DNA of 64,000 nt from a bacterium D16-34 (GTDB lineage: Bacteria > Actinomycetota > Coriobacteriia > Coriobacteriales > Eggerthellaceae): assembly GCA_003612515.1 (NCBI GenBank), contig RAZB01000002.1:1-64000 (forward strand), in the 5' to 3' direction. The number at the start of each line of letters is the position of its first letter. Within the stretch, counting starts at the first letter, position 1. The position numbers were made by a program, and so were the translations under genes. Positions 55,008-64,000 of the stretch are shown one piece after another. The notes below the pieces were generated by a model. The model worked only from the letters and a program-made list of their open reading frames with translations, searched no databases and was not told the DNA's origin.

Positions 55008-56317
55008 GCGCCAACGAGCAGATAAGCAATAGTAAAGACTGCGCTAACACCTATCGTCGTCCAGACGGAACACACCGTGTCGTTATTACCGGCATGGGTG
55101 CTATTAGCCCAGCTGGTGTGGGTGTAGATGCGCTTTGGAATGCGGTTATGAACAAGCAGTGCTGCATTTCAGAAATAGAGCGCTTTGATACCTCTGAATA
55201 CGAGGTACATAATGCAGGCGAGATTAAAAATTTCGACCCTACCGAACATGGCTTGTCGAAAAAGGAAGCTCGTCGATTTGAGCGCTTTGTGCAGTATGCA
55301 ATCGTTGCAGCAGATGAAGCACTTGCTCAAGCAAACCTTGACATGACACAAGAAGATCCAACACGTGTAGCGGTGGTATTTGGCACAGGCATTGGCGGCA
55401 TTGACGAGCTACAAGCAGGGTTTGCAACGCTTGAAGAAAAAGGACCAAAACGAGTCAGTCCTTTGTTCATTCCGACTATGATTGGGAATATTGCCGCAGG
55501 TAACCTTTCTATTCGCTATGGCATGAAAGGCGAGTGCTTAAATGTAGTGACCGCATGTGCAACAGGTGCTCATAGTATCGGTGCTGCAGTACGTGATATT
55601 CGCCATGGGTATGTAGATGTTGCGCTTGCTGGTGGTGCTGAAGAGTCGGTGTCGCCAATTTGTATTGCGGGCTTTACCAACCTCGGTGCGCTTTCCCAAA
55701 TCGAGGATCCGCATGAGGCTTCTCGACCCTTTGATGCAGATCGTGCAGGCTTTGTTGCGGGCGAAGGTGCAGGAGCTGTGGTTTTGGAGTCGCTTGAGCA
55801 TGCGAAGGCACGTGGGGCGCATATCTTAGCTGAAATAACTGGCTTTGGCTCAACGGGCGATGCATATCACATGACTGCACCTGATCCAAGTGGAGAAGGG
55901 GTTATTCGCGCGATGCAAATGGCGCTTGAAGAGGGCGGATTTACGCCGGCTGATCTGGGACATTTGAACGCCCATGGTACGGCTACTCCCGCAAATGACT
56001 CAACTGAGTCTGCTGCACTGATTGCGCTTTGTGGCGAAGAGGCAGGACGCGAAATCCCTGTCGTTTCTATTAAGGGCACCACAGGTCACACGTTAGGTGC
56101 GGCAGGTGCCATTGAAGCGATTATATGCGCGCTTTCAGTGCATAATGATTGCGTGCCACCAACAACTGGTTTCACTCATGCAGATCCGGAGTGTCCCGTG
56201 CGCGTTTTGGTTGAGCCGCTTGAGCAATATCCGCAGAAGGTTGCTTTGTCGAATTCACTTGGTTTTGGCGGCCATAATGCGTGTTTGGCAATTTCGCCAT
56301 TCAAAGACGAGGAGTAG
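55004..56317 (+). CDS. fabF: 3-oxoacyl-ACP synthase II
   Basis: FabF condenses malonyl-ACP with the growing acyl-ACP. The 437-residue ketosynthase carries the Cys-His-His triad in T-A-C-A-T-G-A-H, A-H-G-T-A-T-P and K-G-T-T-G-H-T-L-G. The first 25 residues (rich in Asn, Ser, Asp) precede the normal V-V-I-T-G-M-G and may be an extension. fabH, the initiating ketosynthase, is missing from the cluster. fabZ follows 2 bases after the stop. Confidence 0.95.
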   Translation: MSANEQISNSKDCANTYRRPDGTHRVVITGMGAISPAGVGVDALWNAVMNKQCCISEIERFDTSEYEVHNAGEIKNFDPTEHGLSKKEARRFERFVQYAIVAADEALAQANLDMTQEDPTRVAVVFGTGIGGIDELQAGFATLEEKGPKRVSPLFIPTMIGNIAAGNLSIRYGMKGECLNVVTACATGAHSIGAAVRDIRHGYVDVALAGGAEESVSPICIAGFTNLGALSQIEDPHEASRPFDADRAGFVAGEGAGAVVLESLEHAKARGAHILAEITGFGSTGDAYHMTAPDPSGEGVIRAMQMALEEGGFTPADLGHLNAHGTATPANDSTESAALIALCGEEAGREIPVVSIKGTTGHTLGAAGAIEAIICALSVHNDCVPPTTGFTHADPECPVRVLVEPLEQYPQKVALSNSLGFGGHNACLAISPFKDEE

Positions 56318-56319
56318 CT

Positions 56320-56757
56320 ATGGAAATCACCTTTCCTTGTGATAAAAGCGTCGTGGAGCAGGTCTTGCCCCACCGCGATCCATTTTGCTGGGTCAGTAGG
56401 GTTTTGACGTGCGAGCCAGGCGTAAGCGTTGAGGCTGAGCTTGATGTGGATCCCACGCTTCCGCTGTTTGAGGGGCATTTCCCAGGATACCCGGTTTTAC
56501 CTGGCGTGATAATCATGGAGGCATTAGCGCAAGCCGCCTCATTTTGTATCTTATATGCGCGTGGAGCCGAGGGATCGGTTGGGTTTTTGACCGGTATTGA
56601 TAAGGCGAAATTTCGTCGCCAAGTTCGTCCTGGTGAGACGCTTACGCTTAAAGCTGAAATCGTGAAGTCATCTTCAAAGCTTTGTGTAGCCGAGGTGACT
56701 GCATATGTTGATGGGGAAGTATGTGCCAGTGCGACACAGAAGTATGTGCTTGCATAA
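56320..56757 (+). CDS. fabZ: 3-hydroxyacyl-ACP dehydratase
   Basis: FabZ removes water from 3-hydroxyacyl-ACP. The 145-residue hot-dog-fold enzyme has the catalytic His in L-P-H-R-D-P-F and Glu in P-G-V-I-I-M-E-A-L-A-Q. ATG 56320 is chosen because GGAG is upstream (56311-56314), within the end of fabF. In streptococci accB precedes and accC follows fabZ; neither is present here, and the fused carboxylase follows. Confidence 0.94.
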   Translation: MEITFPCDKSVVEQVLPHRDPFCWVSRVLTCEPGVSVEAELDVDPTLPLFEGHFPGYPVLPGVIIMEALAQAASFCILYARGAEGSVGFLTGIDKAKFRRQVRPGETLTLKAEIVKSSSKLCVAEVTAYVDGEVCASATQKYVLA

Positions 56758-56786
56758 ATTACCAGGTCAAGTGAGGCTTTGATATC

Positions 56787-59348
56787 GTGGAATACATTAC
56801 TTTAGATACACAAGGTGAACTGAGTGACGCTCAGAAAAAATTAACATCCTTAGAGGCTTCTGAGCTTTTGGGCGCAGATGATGCACTTGATGTTGCCTAT
56901 CAGCTGAGTCGCATTGCTCATGAAGCAGCAAGTGAACTTGATGTAGCGCCAAATGCAATTGATGCTGGTGCGCTTTCAGGTTTTACCACGGTAACTATGT
57001 CAGTCTCTCCCGTGCGTAAGCGCTCAAACAACGCACGCACAGATACCGATCAAAACCTTGAGAACTTGCCACGTGTTTTGGTTATGAGCAGGTCGCGCAA
57101 TTCTAAACCGCTCTTAGCTGCATGTGCAGAAGCAGGTTTTGCAACCATCGCTCCGACAACTAATGACAAGCGCTTTGAATCGCATTTGAAGTGTGCGGAT
57201 CAAACGGTGACGATGGGGGAAAAGTATTCCGAGCAGCTCTTCGCAAATAGTCATGCTGTGCTTGAAGCAGCTCGCGCATGTGACGCGAAAACCATCCTGC
57301 TTTGCGATGAGGCGTTATCGCTTGCTGAAGTGGATAGCTTTTTAGCGCGCGCCAAAGGTGCGGGAGTTAGGGTGTTTAAGCCTTTAGATAACGCAACTCC
57401 TTTGCTTGGTTGGACGCTTTGTGAAACCAAGAAGCCAGCAATTGATCAGGGGTTATGGCGTACATGTGCACATTGTGGCTTGAAATTTGATGAATCGTCT
57501 TTGGCGGTTGGACACTATGTTTGTCCAGGATGTGGCGAATATATTCGCATGAGCGCCCATGAGCGCATAAATGACTTGCTCGATGATGGCAGCTTTGTTG
57601 AATTAAACAACGATGTAACGCAGAAAGATCCGCTTAATTTCCCTGGTTATGTCGACAAGCTTGATAAACTGCGGGAGACTTCTGGAATCGATGAGGCAAT
57701 CGTGACCGGCACGGGAAGAATTGCCGGTTTAGACGTTGCTATAGGCATCATGGATTCGCGTTTTTTGATGGGATCTATGGGTACGGTTGTTGGTGAAAAA
57801 GTTGTGCGTTTGGTTGAGCATGCGCGAACAAATAGATTGCCGCTTGTTTTATTCTGTGCATCAGGCGGTGCGCGTATGCAAGAGGGGCTTATGTCGCTTA
57901 TGCAAATGGCGAAGGTGAGCTGCGCGCTTGAGCAGTATGCCGAAGAGCATCTTCCCTATATATCCGTTCTGACCGATCCAACCACTGGTGGTGTAACTGC
58001 ATCATTTGCAATGCAAGGTGATATTATTTTGGCAGAACCGCGTGCGTTAATTGGTTTTGCTGGCCAGCGTGTTATCAAAGACACGATCAAACAAGAGTTG
58101 CCGCCCGGATTCCAAACTGCCGAATTTGCTTTGTCACATGGATTGATTGATGCAATTGTGCCACGCGAAGAACTTCGCTCCACACTTGCACATCTGCTCG
58201 CAATTCACCATGAAACGCTTCAGCGTAACAATGCACCCCAACCAGGTGATAGGGCGCTGCTGATTACCTATGAAGCGGTGCAGAATAATCTTGAGCGTGG
58301 AAGTGGCACCTATAATGCTGTCACGTACGGAGATCTCAATGCTGAGGTCATATTTGAGGGCGAATCACAAAATGAATCGCCTTTCTTACCGCGTAACATC
58401 TTGAGCAACTACCTGAATCGAAAGTCTCATGCTACGCGCAAGCGTTTAGAGCGCATGCTCAATGATCGTGCCTTTGATGCTGAGGGCGGTGAGCTGTTAA
58501 TTGGCGACACGCTTCTAAATGATGAGCTGTCGAGCCGTACGTTAGATACACAATCACAAACTGCTGATAATAAGGCATGGGAAAGCGTCATGTTGGCACG
58601 CAACGTGCATCGTCCTACTGCCATGAGCTATATTGATGACTTTGTTGAGGGCTTTATTGAGCTGCATGGTGATCGTGCCTTTGGAGACGATGGAGCCATT
58701 GTGTCTGGTCTTGGCTGGATTGATGGTGTGCCGGTCACGATTATCGCGCAGGAAAAAGGTCGCGATTTGAAGGAGCGCATAACTCGCAACTTTGGTTGCC
58801 CGCAGCCTGAAGGTTATCGCAAGAGCCTGCGCCTTATGAAGCAAGCAGAGAAGTTTGGGCGTCCGGTTGTGTGTCTGGTTGACACACAAGGGGCATTCTG
58901 TGGTACTGAGGCTGAAGAGCGTGGTCAAGGAAATGCTATTGCAGACAATCTCATTGCGCTTGCAGGTCTTCGTGTACCAGTGGTGAGTGTTTTGCTTGGC
59001 GAAGGGGGAAGCGGGGGTGCGTTGGCACTTGCATTGGCTGATAGGGTAGCTATGCAAGAGCACGCTGTATATTCCATTTTGTCTCCTGAGGGGTTTGCTT
59101 CAATTCTTTGGAAAGACCGCTCACGTGCGCCTGAGGCAGCTTCTGTCATGAAGATGAATGCCCATGATGTCTTCGATATGGGAATTATTGATGCGGTATT
59201 ACCAGAGGGCGAAGCGCCCGCTCATGAAAACCCACAAGAAGCCATAGATATTGTTCATGAGTATATCTCTCAATCGCTTACTGAAATACGATTACGTGAT
59301 GTCGAAGAGCTCTGTAATGAGCGAAAAGAGCGTTTCTTGAAGTTCTAA
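56787..59348 (+). CDS. accDA: Fused acetyl-CoA carboxylase: BC-N-like remnant plus AccD plus AccA
   Basis: An 853-residue protein. Residues 225-510 are AccD, with a zinc ribbon (Cys227, 230, 246, 249) and the G-A-R-M-Q-E-G carboxyltransferase site; about 540-853 are AccA (E-L-H-G-D-R-A-F-G-D-D, then G-E-G-G-S-G-G-A-L-A-L). Such AccD-AccA fusions supply both carboxyltransferase subunits. Residues 95-200 before the zinc ribbon (from R-V-L-V-M-S-R-S) look like the N-terminal pre-ATP-grasp domain of biotin carboxylase, with the R-x-L-L-A-A-C-A-E-A-G and A-D-Q-T-V-T-M-G pattern, but no ATP-grasp follows. Residues 1-94 are unrecognised. The biotin carrier and carboxylase subunits must come from elsewhere. 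The start is GTG 56787 after GTGAGG. It ends the fab operon. Confidence 0.88.
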   Translation: MEYITLDTQGELSDAQKKLTSLEASELLGADDALDVAYQLSRIAHEAASELDVAPNAIDAGALSGFTTVTMSVSPVRKRSNNARTDTDQNLENLPRVLVMSRSRNSKPLLAACAEAGFATIAPTTNDKRFESHLKCADQTVTMGEKYSEQLFANSHAVLEAARACDAKTILLCDEALSLAEVDSFLARAKGAGVRVFKPLDNATPLLGWTLCETKKPAIDQGLWRTCAHCGLKFDESSLAVGHYVCPGCGEYIRMSAHERINDLLDDGSFVELNNDVTQKDPLNFPGYVDKLDKLRETSGIDEAIVTGTGRIAGLDVAIGIMDSRFLMGSMGTVVGEKVVRLVEHARTNRLPLVLFCASGGARMQEGLMSLMQMAKVSCALEQYAEEHLPYISVLTDPTTGGVTASFAMQGDIILAEPRALIGFAGQRVIKDTIKQELPPGFQTAEFALSHGLIDAIVPREELRSTLAHLLAIHHETLQRNNAPQPGDRALLITYEAVQNNLERGSGTYNAVTYGDLNAEVIFEGESQNESPFLPRNILSNYLNRKSHATRKRLERMLNDRAFDAEGGELLIGDTLLNDELSSRTLDTQSQTADNKAWESVMLARNVHRPTAMSYIDDFVEGFIELHGDRAFGDDGAIVSGLGWIDGVPVTIIAQEKGRDLKERITRNFGCPQPEGYRKSLRLMKQAEKFGRPVVCLVDTQGAFCGTEAEERGQGNAIADNLIALAGLRVPVVSVLLGEGGSGGALALALADRVAMQEHAVYSILSPEGFASILWKDRSRAPEAASVMKMNAHDVFDMGIIDAVLPEGEAPAHENPQEAIDIVHEYISQSLTEIRLRDVEELCNERKERFLKF

Positions 59349-59376
59349 GCTCAATCTGTAAAAAGCGATAAAAAGA

Positions 59377-59408
59377 AGAGAAGGCGGTCGGGCAGTACCG
59401 CCTTCTCT
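59377..59408. terminator. Bidirectional terminator between accDA and the surface protein
   Basis: AGAGAAGGCGGT (59377-59388) and ACCGCCTTCTCT (59397-59408) form a perfect 12-base stem with an 8-base loop, with A-rich and T-rich sides. It separates two convergent genes. Confidence 0.85.
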
Positions 59409-59511
59409 TATGCGAGGTGCGCACAATGTGCGGGAATGGAAACGCACAGGGCGCAACGAGTAGGTGAAGATGTGGAGGAATCAGGCTTTGACTCCTCCAC
59501 ATGTGTGCGTG

Positions 59512-62500
59512 CTACTTCATAACACGTCGGCGTGCAACAAGAGTTACTGCGCCAGCTGCAATTACGAGCAGCATAATGGGGAAGGCAAGTACTAAGGTGT
59601 TGTCACCTGTTTGAGCTAAATCACCTTCGCCGCCAGTCTTAGGCAATGCATGAAGTGAAGCATTGGTCTCATCGGAGTTGTTGTTTGAAGTGCCATTGTT
59701 GTTGGAATTGTTTCCACCGTTGAAGTTCGGGTTGGAAGGATCATCTGCACCAACAACACGATTCACTGAAGGATCATAGCCAGCCGGATACGCCGTATTT
59801 GAGGTAGAACGATTTCCTGAATTTGTCTCACGGAACTCATCCCAGCCCTCGGGCGGATTGTAGCGATGACCGCGATCAGGCAGACCGTCAGCGGTGCCAT
59901 CGATGACGGAGTTATCAACATCTGACGGGTTGCGACCATAAGCAAATGCTACGTTGCCGATATCGCTATTTGCAGCCTCTTCGGTAACTTCGACATCAAA
60001 GATCAACAGAACCGAATCTCCGCCTTTGACATCGCCAATATAGACTGCCATGTTGCCTTCTTCTGGTGAATAAACATCATCTGCGCAGGCAATTTCAGTT
60101 CCATCCGGATATACCAGCTTGATTGAGCCGGCAATCGGTGCCAAACCTTCAGGCAGGATATCTTCGATAGTAACTCCATACCATGTCGTCCACGGCTCGT
60201 CTTGGTTGGTGAACTTGACGGTATAGCGAATAATATCGCCTACATAAACGTTGGTATCTTCAGGATCGCGATCTTCTGCGAGGTTCTCAGCTGACTTTTC
60301 TGTCACGAGTTCAGCAGGGGTGGGGTTAGCAGGAGCGATATCCTCAATCGGAGCTTCAGGTGTCTCTGGAAGCTTCGGAGGGTTGTCGGGATCTCCGCCA
60401 AAGATATCGATGATGTCGTCGATATTATCTTTTTCGATATCCTCCCACGTCTTGTCATGATCCTCAGGGACGTATGGTCCAACCGGAATCGGGTCACGCT
60501 TAATTTCTACAGGGCCAGACGGACGACTCGGTTTTGGAGTATCCGGATTATCCGGGTTGTCCGGATTGTCGGGATTATCTGGGTTGTCAGGATCGTCCGG
60601 GTTGTCAGGATCATCCGGATTGTCCGGTGTATCTGGATTGTCAGGATCGTCCGGGTTATCTGGGTTGTCTGGATCATCAGGTGTTGGATTCGGGTTTACG
60701 ACGGTTGTTGATGGTTGGGTGCCATAGACATATGCCTTGTTTGCAGCCACATCAAATCCAAGCGCCTCAGGCAAAACAGTACAATCAAACGTTACCGTTG
60801 CTTTCTGATTTCCATACAGGTCTCCCACGCAGAAACCGATGGTACGTGTCTCGGCGTCGAAGTCTACTTCGAAGTTGCGATACTCAGTTCCGTCTGCAGT
60901 AGTAATGACAGCGGTTCCGGGCTTGTAGCCAAGTCCCTCGGGCAGCGGGTCTTTGATGAGCACATCATAAAACGCTGATCCAAGGTGGCTATTTGAAACT
61001 TCAATGGTATAGCGAATGGTGTCGCCAACTTGAGCGATGTTTTTATTACCGCGATTCTCATAACCTGGTGTCACATTCTGAGCGCTCTTCGTGGTGGTGA
61101 TGTCACCATCTTCGCGCGGGTCAACGTCGTCAGGAATGATGACGAGATCATGGTCATCAGGAATATCGGGGTCAGTAACAGGATTTACTGGCACCGTGAT
61201 GATGACGTCGCGAATGATTGGGTTGTCCGGATCATCAGGATTGTCGGTTTGAATCTTAACCGGAATCTTGACCTCGGTGACGTTTGGATTTTCCTCTTTT
61301 GCTTCCTTGATGATGCGATCGAGTTCGTCCTGGATGTCATCTGGGGTAGTAGGATCGTCTTTGTCACCAAATTTGATGATGCGATCACCCGGATTAATGG
61401 GATCTTTTTCCGAAGGCTCTAACGGTTTGGTTGGATCGGTGGGATCAGCTTTTTCAGCATCACCAAACGGAGTGCCAGGGGTAACCGGACCTACCTCAAT
61501 GCCAGGCTTTACCGGTTCGGGATCCACGGGATTGTCCGGGTCAACAGGGTTGTCTGGATCATCCGGATCGACTACCGGAGGCTTCGGCGTGGGATTGATA
61601 AGGTCGCCACCTAAGATGTCTTTGATTGTAGGCTCAACTGAAGTTGGGTCAGCAAAAGCAGTCACTTCGTCAAGCGGAATACCATTGACATTATCAATGC
61701 GGTCGTCCCACGGATAGTTTTCGTTGTTCTCTAGATTGATGCCATAAACACCATTGGCGGTTGAATCGCTGCGGAAGTCAAGGTCGTTGATGTCTTTGAC
61801 AATTGCGGAAGGATCAACCACGCAATCAATAGAGAGCTGGTATGACTGGCTACCAAAGAGGGTAGGAAGCGAATCTACCGTACACGTATCTTTAGTGGTC
61901 GTGGTTGCAAGTCCTGTTGCACCAGCAAGCATCTGAACTGCACGCGTTGCAGACGTCTTGGCGTTTTGACGCGTGTAATCACCATCAGCTTCTGAGAGCA
62001 ACTTAGTCTCGCCATAAGGATTGGTTGAAGAGAGCGAAATAAAGCGCGTGTCATCAGGAGTTGTAATGGTGAAAATGGGGTTTTGATACGCCGAATTTGC
62101 AGTTGTGTTGGTAAATGTCACGGTGTAGCGCAAAGTGTCACCCGGGCGAATGGTGCCATCAGAACGCGTTAGGTTGATGGCGGTTTCCGTTGCGGTGATA
62201 ACCGGCTTTGCGTCTGCATCAGGATAGATAAAGACGTCAAAGGTATGCGTTGCGCCATTGAATGAACCAGTAGGTGCAATCGTTACCGTAACCGTAGTGC
62301 GACCTGCACCGCGAACTGTTGCCATGGTGCCAAATCCAAAGTCTTCTTGCGAAGCGTCGGTAAAGAGGTCTGAGCGATTCGCAATATTTGATGGGTTGAA
62401 AGTCAACACACCAGGGTTTGAAGACGTAATGGTCACGGCACCAACCGAGTTGGTGTCAATGTAGAACGGAATTTGCGTACCTGGAGTCTCGGTGGTGATG

Positions 62501-64000
62501 TCGTAATAGACATTGGTTGCAAGTTTGTCTTCAGAAAGCGATGGCTTTGCAGCGCCAGGGGTATAGCTGGTGCCCTTGAGGTTGTAGACGTTGAAGTTGC
62601 AGTCAGTGCGCTGAATCTCAACAACCGTCTCTTCGGTACGAGAGTCGTAGTAGTTGCGATAGAGGTTTACATCATTGGCGTCAGCCTGTGCTGCCACAGC
62701 TGCATCTTCAACAATTTCGCCATCACGACGCGAAGTGTATTGTACATGCACCGTATGGTTGCCATCTTCAGTTTCTGCAAGGCGGAAAGCCTCTAATTGC
62801 GAACGGGTAAGGTTAAAGATTGCAATAGTGTGTTCACGGTTTGAGTCTGATGCGTCGGTCTTGATATAGAGGTTATCTTGGGTGGTGTCTTCAAGATCCT
62901 CGCGAGTAAACTCGATAACACCGCCGAGTCGCTCAGGAACAGCGCGTCCGTCAATAAACAGTTGCAGCTTGCCATAAGGCGCCAAACTGGTAGGACGAGA
63001 CATATCGGAGCCGTCAGGATAGGTGTCACCATTAGGGAGTTTCCAGCTTGTGATGTCAACCGGCACTACCAAATGGTTGTTTGACGCAACATTGTGGTTT
63101 TCACTTTGGTCTTGCAGCCATGTCGGACCGGTAATGTCTACTGCAGGGTTATCGCCTGAAGCAGGTACGGTGTAAGGCGCATAGGTGCTGTTTGACTCAA
63201 CGGGAGAAATGATTGCAGTACCTTGTAAGCGGTGACCCCAATAGCTACCACCGTCATCTTGAACATGCTGTTTTGAGACGATGGAGATGGCTTGGGTACC
63301 AGTCTCAGAAGGCATCGTAGAGCCAGCCTCTAAGATGTTGCCTTCTTCGTCAAGGGTTTGGAAGCTTGTGGTAACACAGCTTTTGCCGTCGCTTCCGACA
63401 TTGGTATCAAGTACCTTACCTACAGCCTCAATGCCCTCAGTTGAGATGGGATTTTTGCTGAAGTCAATTTCTTCAAGCGGCAAACCATCATAGTATTTGT
63501 CCAAAGAGGCGAAGTAATTATTAATAGTTGCAGCAGCTTCTTCTGACAGGCCGTCCTTGCTAGCACTTAAGTCAATATAGCGCTTCAAGGTTGGGGTGGT
63601 GCCAGCGCCAGGATTGAGATCCTCAATGTAGAGAGGCTCAAGCTTGAGTTCTTTTTCTTCGCCGGTTGTCGGGTCGGTCACGATATAGCTCAGCTCAACT
63701 GAAATGTCGCTTCCTTTGTAAGATTCGGGAAGCCAGAGATAGAGCTTGCCGTCATCAAGCATTGATGGGGCGCCATAAATTTGAGGTTTACCATCAACCA
63801 AAAGACGCCATGCGGTAATGTCGTTGCTTGTGAGACCTTCGCTAGTCAGGTCAATTTGGATCATGGTTAACAAAACGTCGTGTGCATCAGAGTCGTAGGC
63901 GTTGCCCTCAAACTTTGACATGCTTGCAACACGCAAAGAGCCGCCGGTAACAACTACCCATCCGCCTGAGCCGCCAAGGTCTTTTTTGCTGCCCTTTGAG
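59512..64000 (-). CDS. Giant wall-anchored surface protein, 5' end outside the window
   Basis: At least 1495 residues of an exported adhesin-like protein; the reading frame stays open to the right edge, so the N-terminus and signal peptide are missing and the internal TTG/ATG near 63936-63919 is not the start. The visible part has a beta-rich region, at least two DUF11-type repeats (about 61090-60730 and 60300-59900, each with V-G-D-x-I-R-Y-T) and a third, more distant one upstream, with Pro/Asp/Asn linkers. The end has L-P-K-T-G (59632-59646), then L-A-Q-T-G (59605-59619), a hydrophobic segment and R-R-R, which is a sortase signal with two candidate cut sites. No LPXTG sortase is in the window. 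Confidence 0.9.
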   Translation of the reverse strand, partial: SKGSKKDLGGSGGWVVVTGGSLRVASMSKFEGNAYDSDAHDVLLTMIQIDLTSEGLTSNDITAWRLLVDGKPQIYGAPSMLDDGKLYLWLPESYKGSDISVELSYIVTDPTTGEEKELKLEPLYIEDLNPGAGTTPTLKRYIDLSASKDGLSEEAAATINNYFASLDKYYDGLPLEEIDFSKNPISTEGIEAVGKVLDTNVGSDGKSCVTTSFQTLDEEGNILEAGSTMPSETGTQAISIVSKQHVQDDGGSYWGHRLQGTAIISPVESNSTYAPYTVPASGDNPAVDITGPTWLQDQSENHNVASNNHLVVPVDITSWKLPNGDTYPDGSDMSRPTSLAPYGKLQLFIDGRAVPERLGGVIEFTREDLEDTTQDNLYIKTDASDSNREHTIAIFNLTRSQLEAFRLAETEDGNHTVHVQYTSRRDGEIVEDAAVAAQADANDVNLYRNYYDSRTEETVVEIQRTDCNFNVYNLKGTSYTPGAAKPSLSEDKLATNVYYDITTETPGTQIPFYIDTNSVGAVTITSSNPGVLTFNPSNIANRSDLFTDASQEDFGFGTMATVRGAGRTTVTVTIAPTGSFNGATHTFDVFIYPDADAKPVITATETAINLTRSDGTIRPGDTLRYTVTFTNTTANSAYQNPIFTITTPDDTRFISLSSTNPYGETKLLSEADGDYTRQNAKTSATRAVQMLAGATGLATTTTKDTCTVDSLPTLFGSQSYQLSIDCVVDPSAIVKDINDLDFRSDSTANGVYGINLENNENYPWDDRIDNVNGIPLDEVTAFADPTSVEPTIKDILGGDLINPTPKPPVVDPDDPDNPVDPDNPVDPEPVKPGIEVGPVTPGTPFGDAEKADPTDPTKPLEPSEKDPINPGDRIIKFGDKDDPTTPDDIQDELDRIIKEAKEENPNVTEVKIPVKIQTDNPDDPDNPIIRDVIITVPVNPVTDPDIPDDHDLVIIPDDVDPREDGDITTTKSAQNVTPGYENRGNKNIAQVGDTIRYTIEVSNSHLGSAFYDVLIKDPLPEGLGYKPGTAVITTADGTEYRNFEVDFDAETRTIGFCVGDLYGNQKATVTFDCTVLPEALGFDVAANKAYVYGTQPSTTVVNPNPTPDDPDNPDNPDDPDNPDTPDNPDDPDNPDDPDNPDNPDNPDNPDNPDTPKPSRPSGPVEIKRDPIPVGPYVPEDHDKTWEDIEKDNIDDIIDIFGGDPDNPPKLPETPEAPIEDIAPANPTPAELVTEKSAENLAEDRDPEDTNVYVGDIIRYTVKFTNQDEPWTTWYGVTIEDILPEGLAPIAGSIKLVYPDGTEIACADDVYSPEEGNMAVYIGDVKGGDSVLLIFDVEVTEEAANSDIGNVAFAYGRNPSDVDNSVIDGTADGLPDRGHRYNPPEGWDEFRETNSGNRSTSNTAYPAGYDPSVNRVVGADDPSNPNFNGGNNSNNNGTSNNNSDETNASLHALPKTGGEGDLAQTGDNTLVLAFPIMLLVIAAGAVTLVARRRVMK
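60541..60687 (-). repeat. Pro-Asp-Asn linker repeat in the surface protein
   Basis: About 50 residues read as repeated P-D-N / P-D-D / P-D-T units with a 9-base period (CCGGATTGT-like words on the plus strand). It separates two DUF11 domains and is likely a rigid, highly acidic stalk. Spurious open frames appear on the opposite strand here because the repeat contains no stops. Confidence 0.85.

Noticed and set aside
60251-60902. Rightward open frames across the Pro-Asp-Asn repeat
   Set aside because: The 9-base repeat has no stops on the other strand; the products are low-complexity Arg/Ile/Val or Cys/Pro/Gly runs.
63700-63936. Translation start of the surface protein at 63936
   Set aside because: The frame remains open to base 64000 without a stop and reads as normal protein (G-G-W-V-V-V-T-G-G-S), so the real start is outside the window.

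Overview
The window looks like a chromosomal segment of a host-associated actinobacterium of the class Coriobacteriia, most likely the Eggerthellales (a Cryptobacterium- or Slackia-like organism). The evidence is the Tat-flavoprotein/LuxR gene remnant typical of that order, the LAQTG/LPKTG sorting signals, the high-GC-type gene order rplU-rpmA-obgE-proB-proA-nadD-yqeK-rsfS, and a base composition that looks close to 50% G+C by eye. The placement is an inference from protein character only. No rRNA, tRNA, CRISPR array or insertion sequence was recognised.

Layout. 1-450: start of a leftward gene, then a GC-rich degenerate repeat island. 450-7482: a DUF2148 ferredoxin-like protein, the leftward arginine genes argG-argH, a control region rich in TGCATA palindromes, and a large hybrid histidine kinase. 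7775-8449: a pseudogene in which the front of a Tat-exported flavoprotein runs into the DNA-binding end of a LuxR regulator. 8522-13858: an amidohydrolase, two LytR-CpsA-Psr (LCP) cell-wall ligases and a glycosyltransferase. 13921-22510: a phosphocholine island made of a Pce-like phosphorylcholine esterase, an amidase/glucosaminidase with choline-binding repeats, a fused regulator-cytidylyltransferase-choline kinase (LicC-LicA type) and a LicB-type transporter. 22635-26389: an Hpt protein and a three-gene sugar operon (glycosyltransferase, aminotransferase, PglC-type transferase). 26514-31175: glnA, a GlnR-like regulator without the phosphoacceptor aspartate, and polA. 31436-37873: the ribosomal protein/obgE/proline/nadD operon. 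37958-51588: a SARP/BTAD-type regulator, secA, prfB, split transketolase, ftsEX, a C-terminal protease and RNase R. 51634-59348: a fatty-acid synthesis cluster, FabT-type MarR regulator with its operator, fabK, fabD, fabG, fabF, fabZ and a fused acetyl-CoA carboxylase. 59512-64000: a very large wall-anchored surface protein cut by the window edge.

How it fits together. The LCP proteins, glycosyltransferases and phosphocholine genes suggest that the cell makes a wall glycopolymer, decorates it with phosphocholine, removes some of it again with the esterase, and uses the remaining choline as a docking site for its own autolysin. Only the final transferase (LicD type) is not in the window. The lipid cluster has the same order as the streptococcal fabT-fabK-D-G-F-Z-accD-accA cluster but lacks fabH, acpP, accB and accC. 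A piece resembling the N-terminal domain of biotin carboxylase is fused to the front of AccD where accC would be expected. The phosphocholine island and this cluster both resemble systems best known from streptococci.
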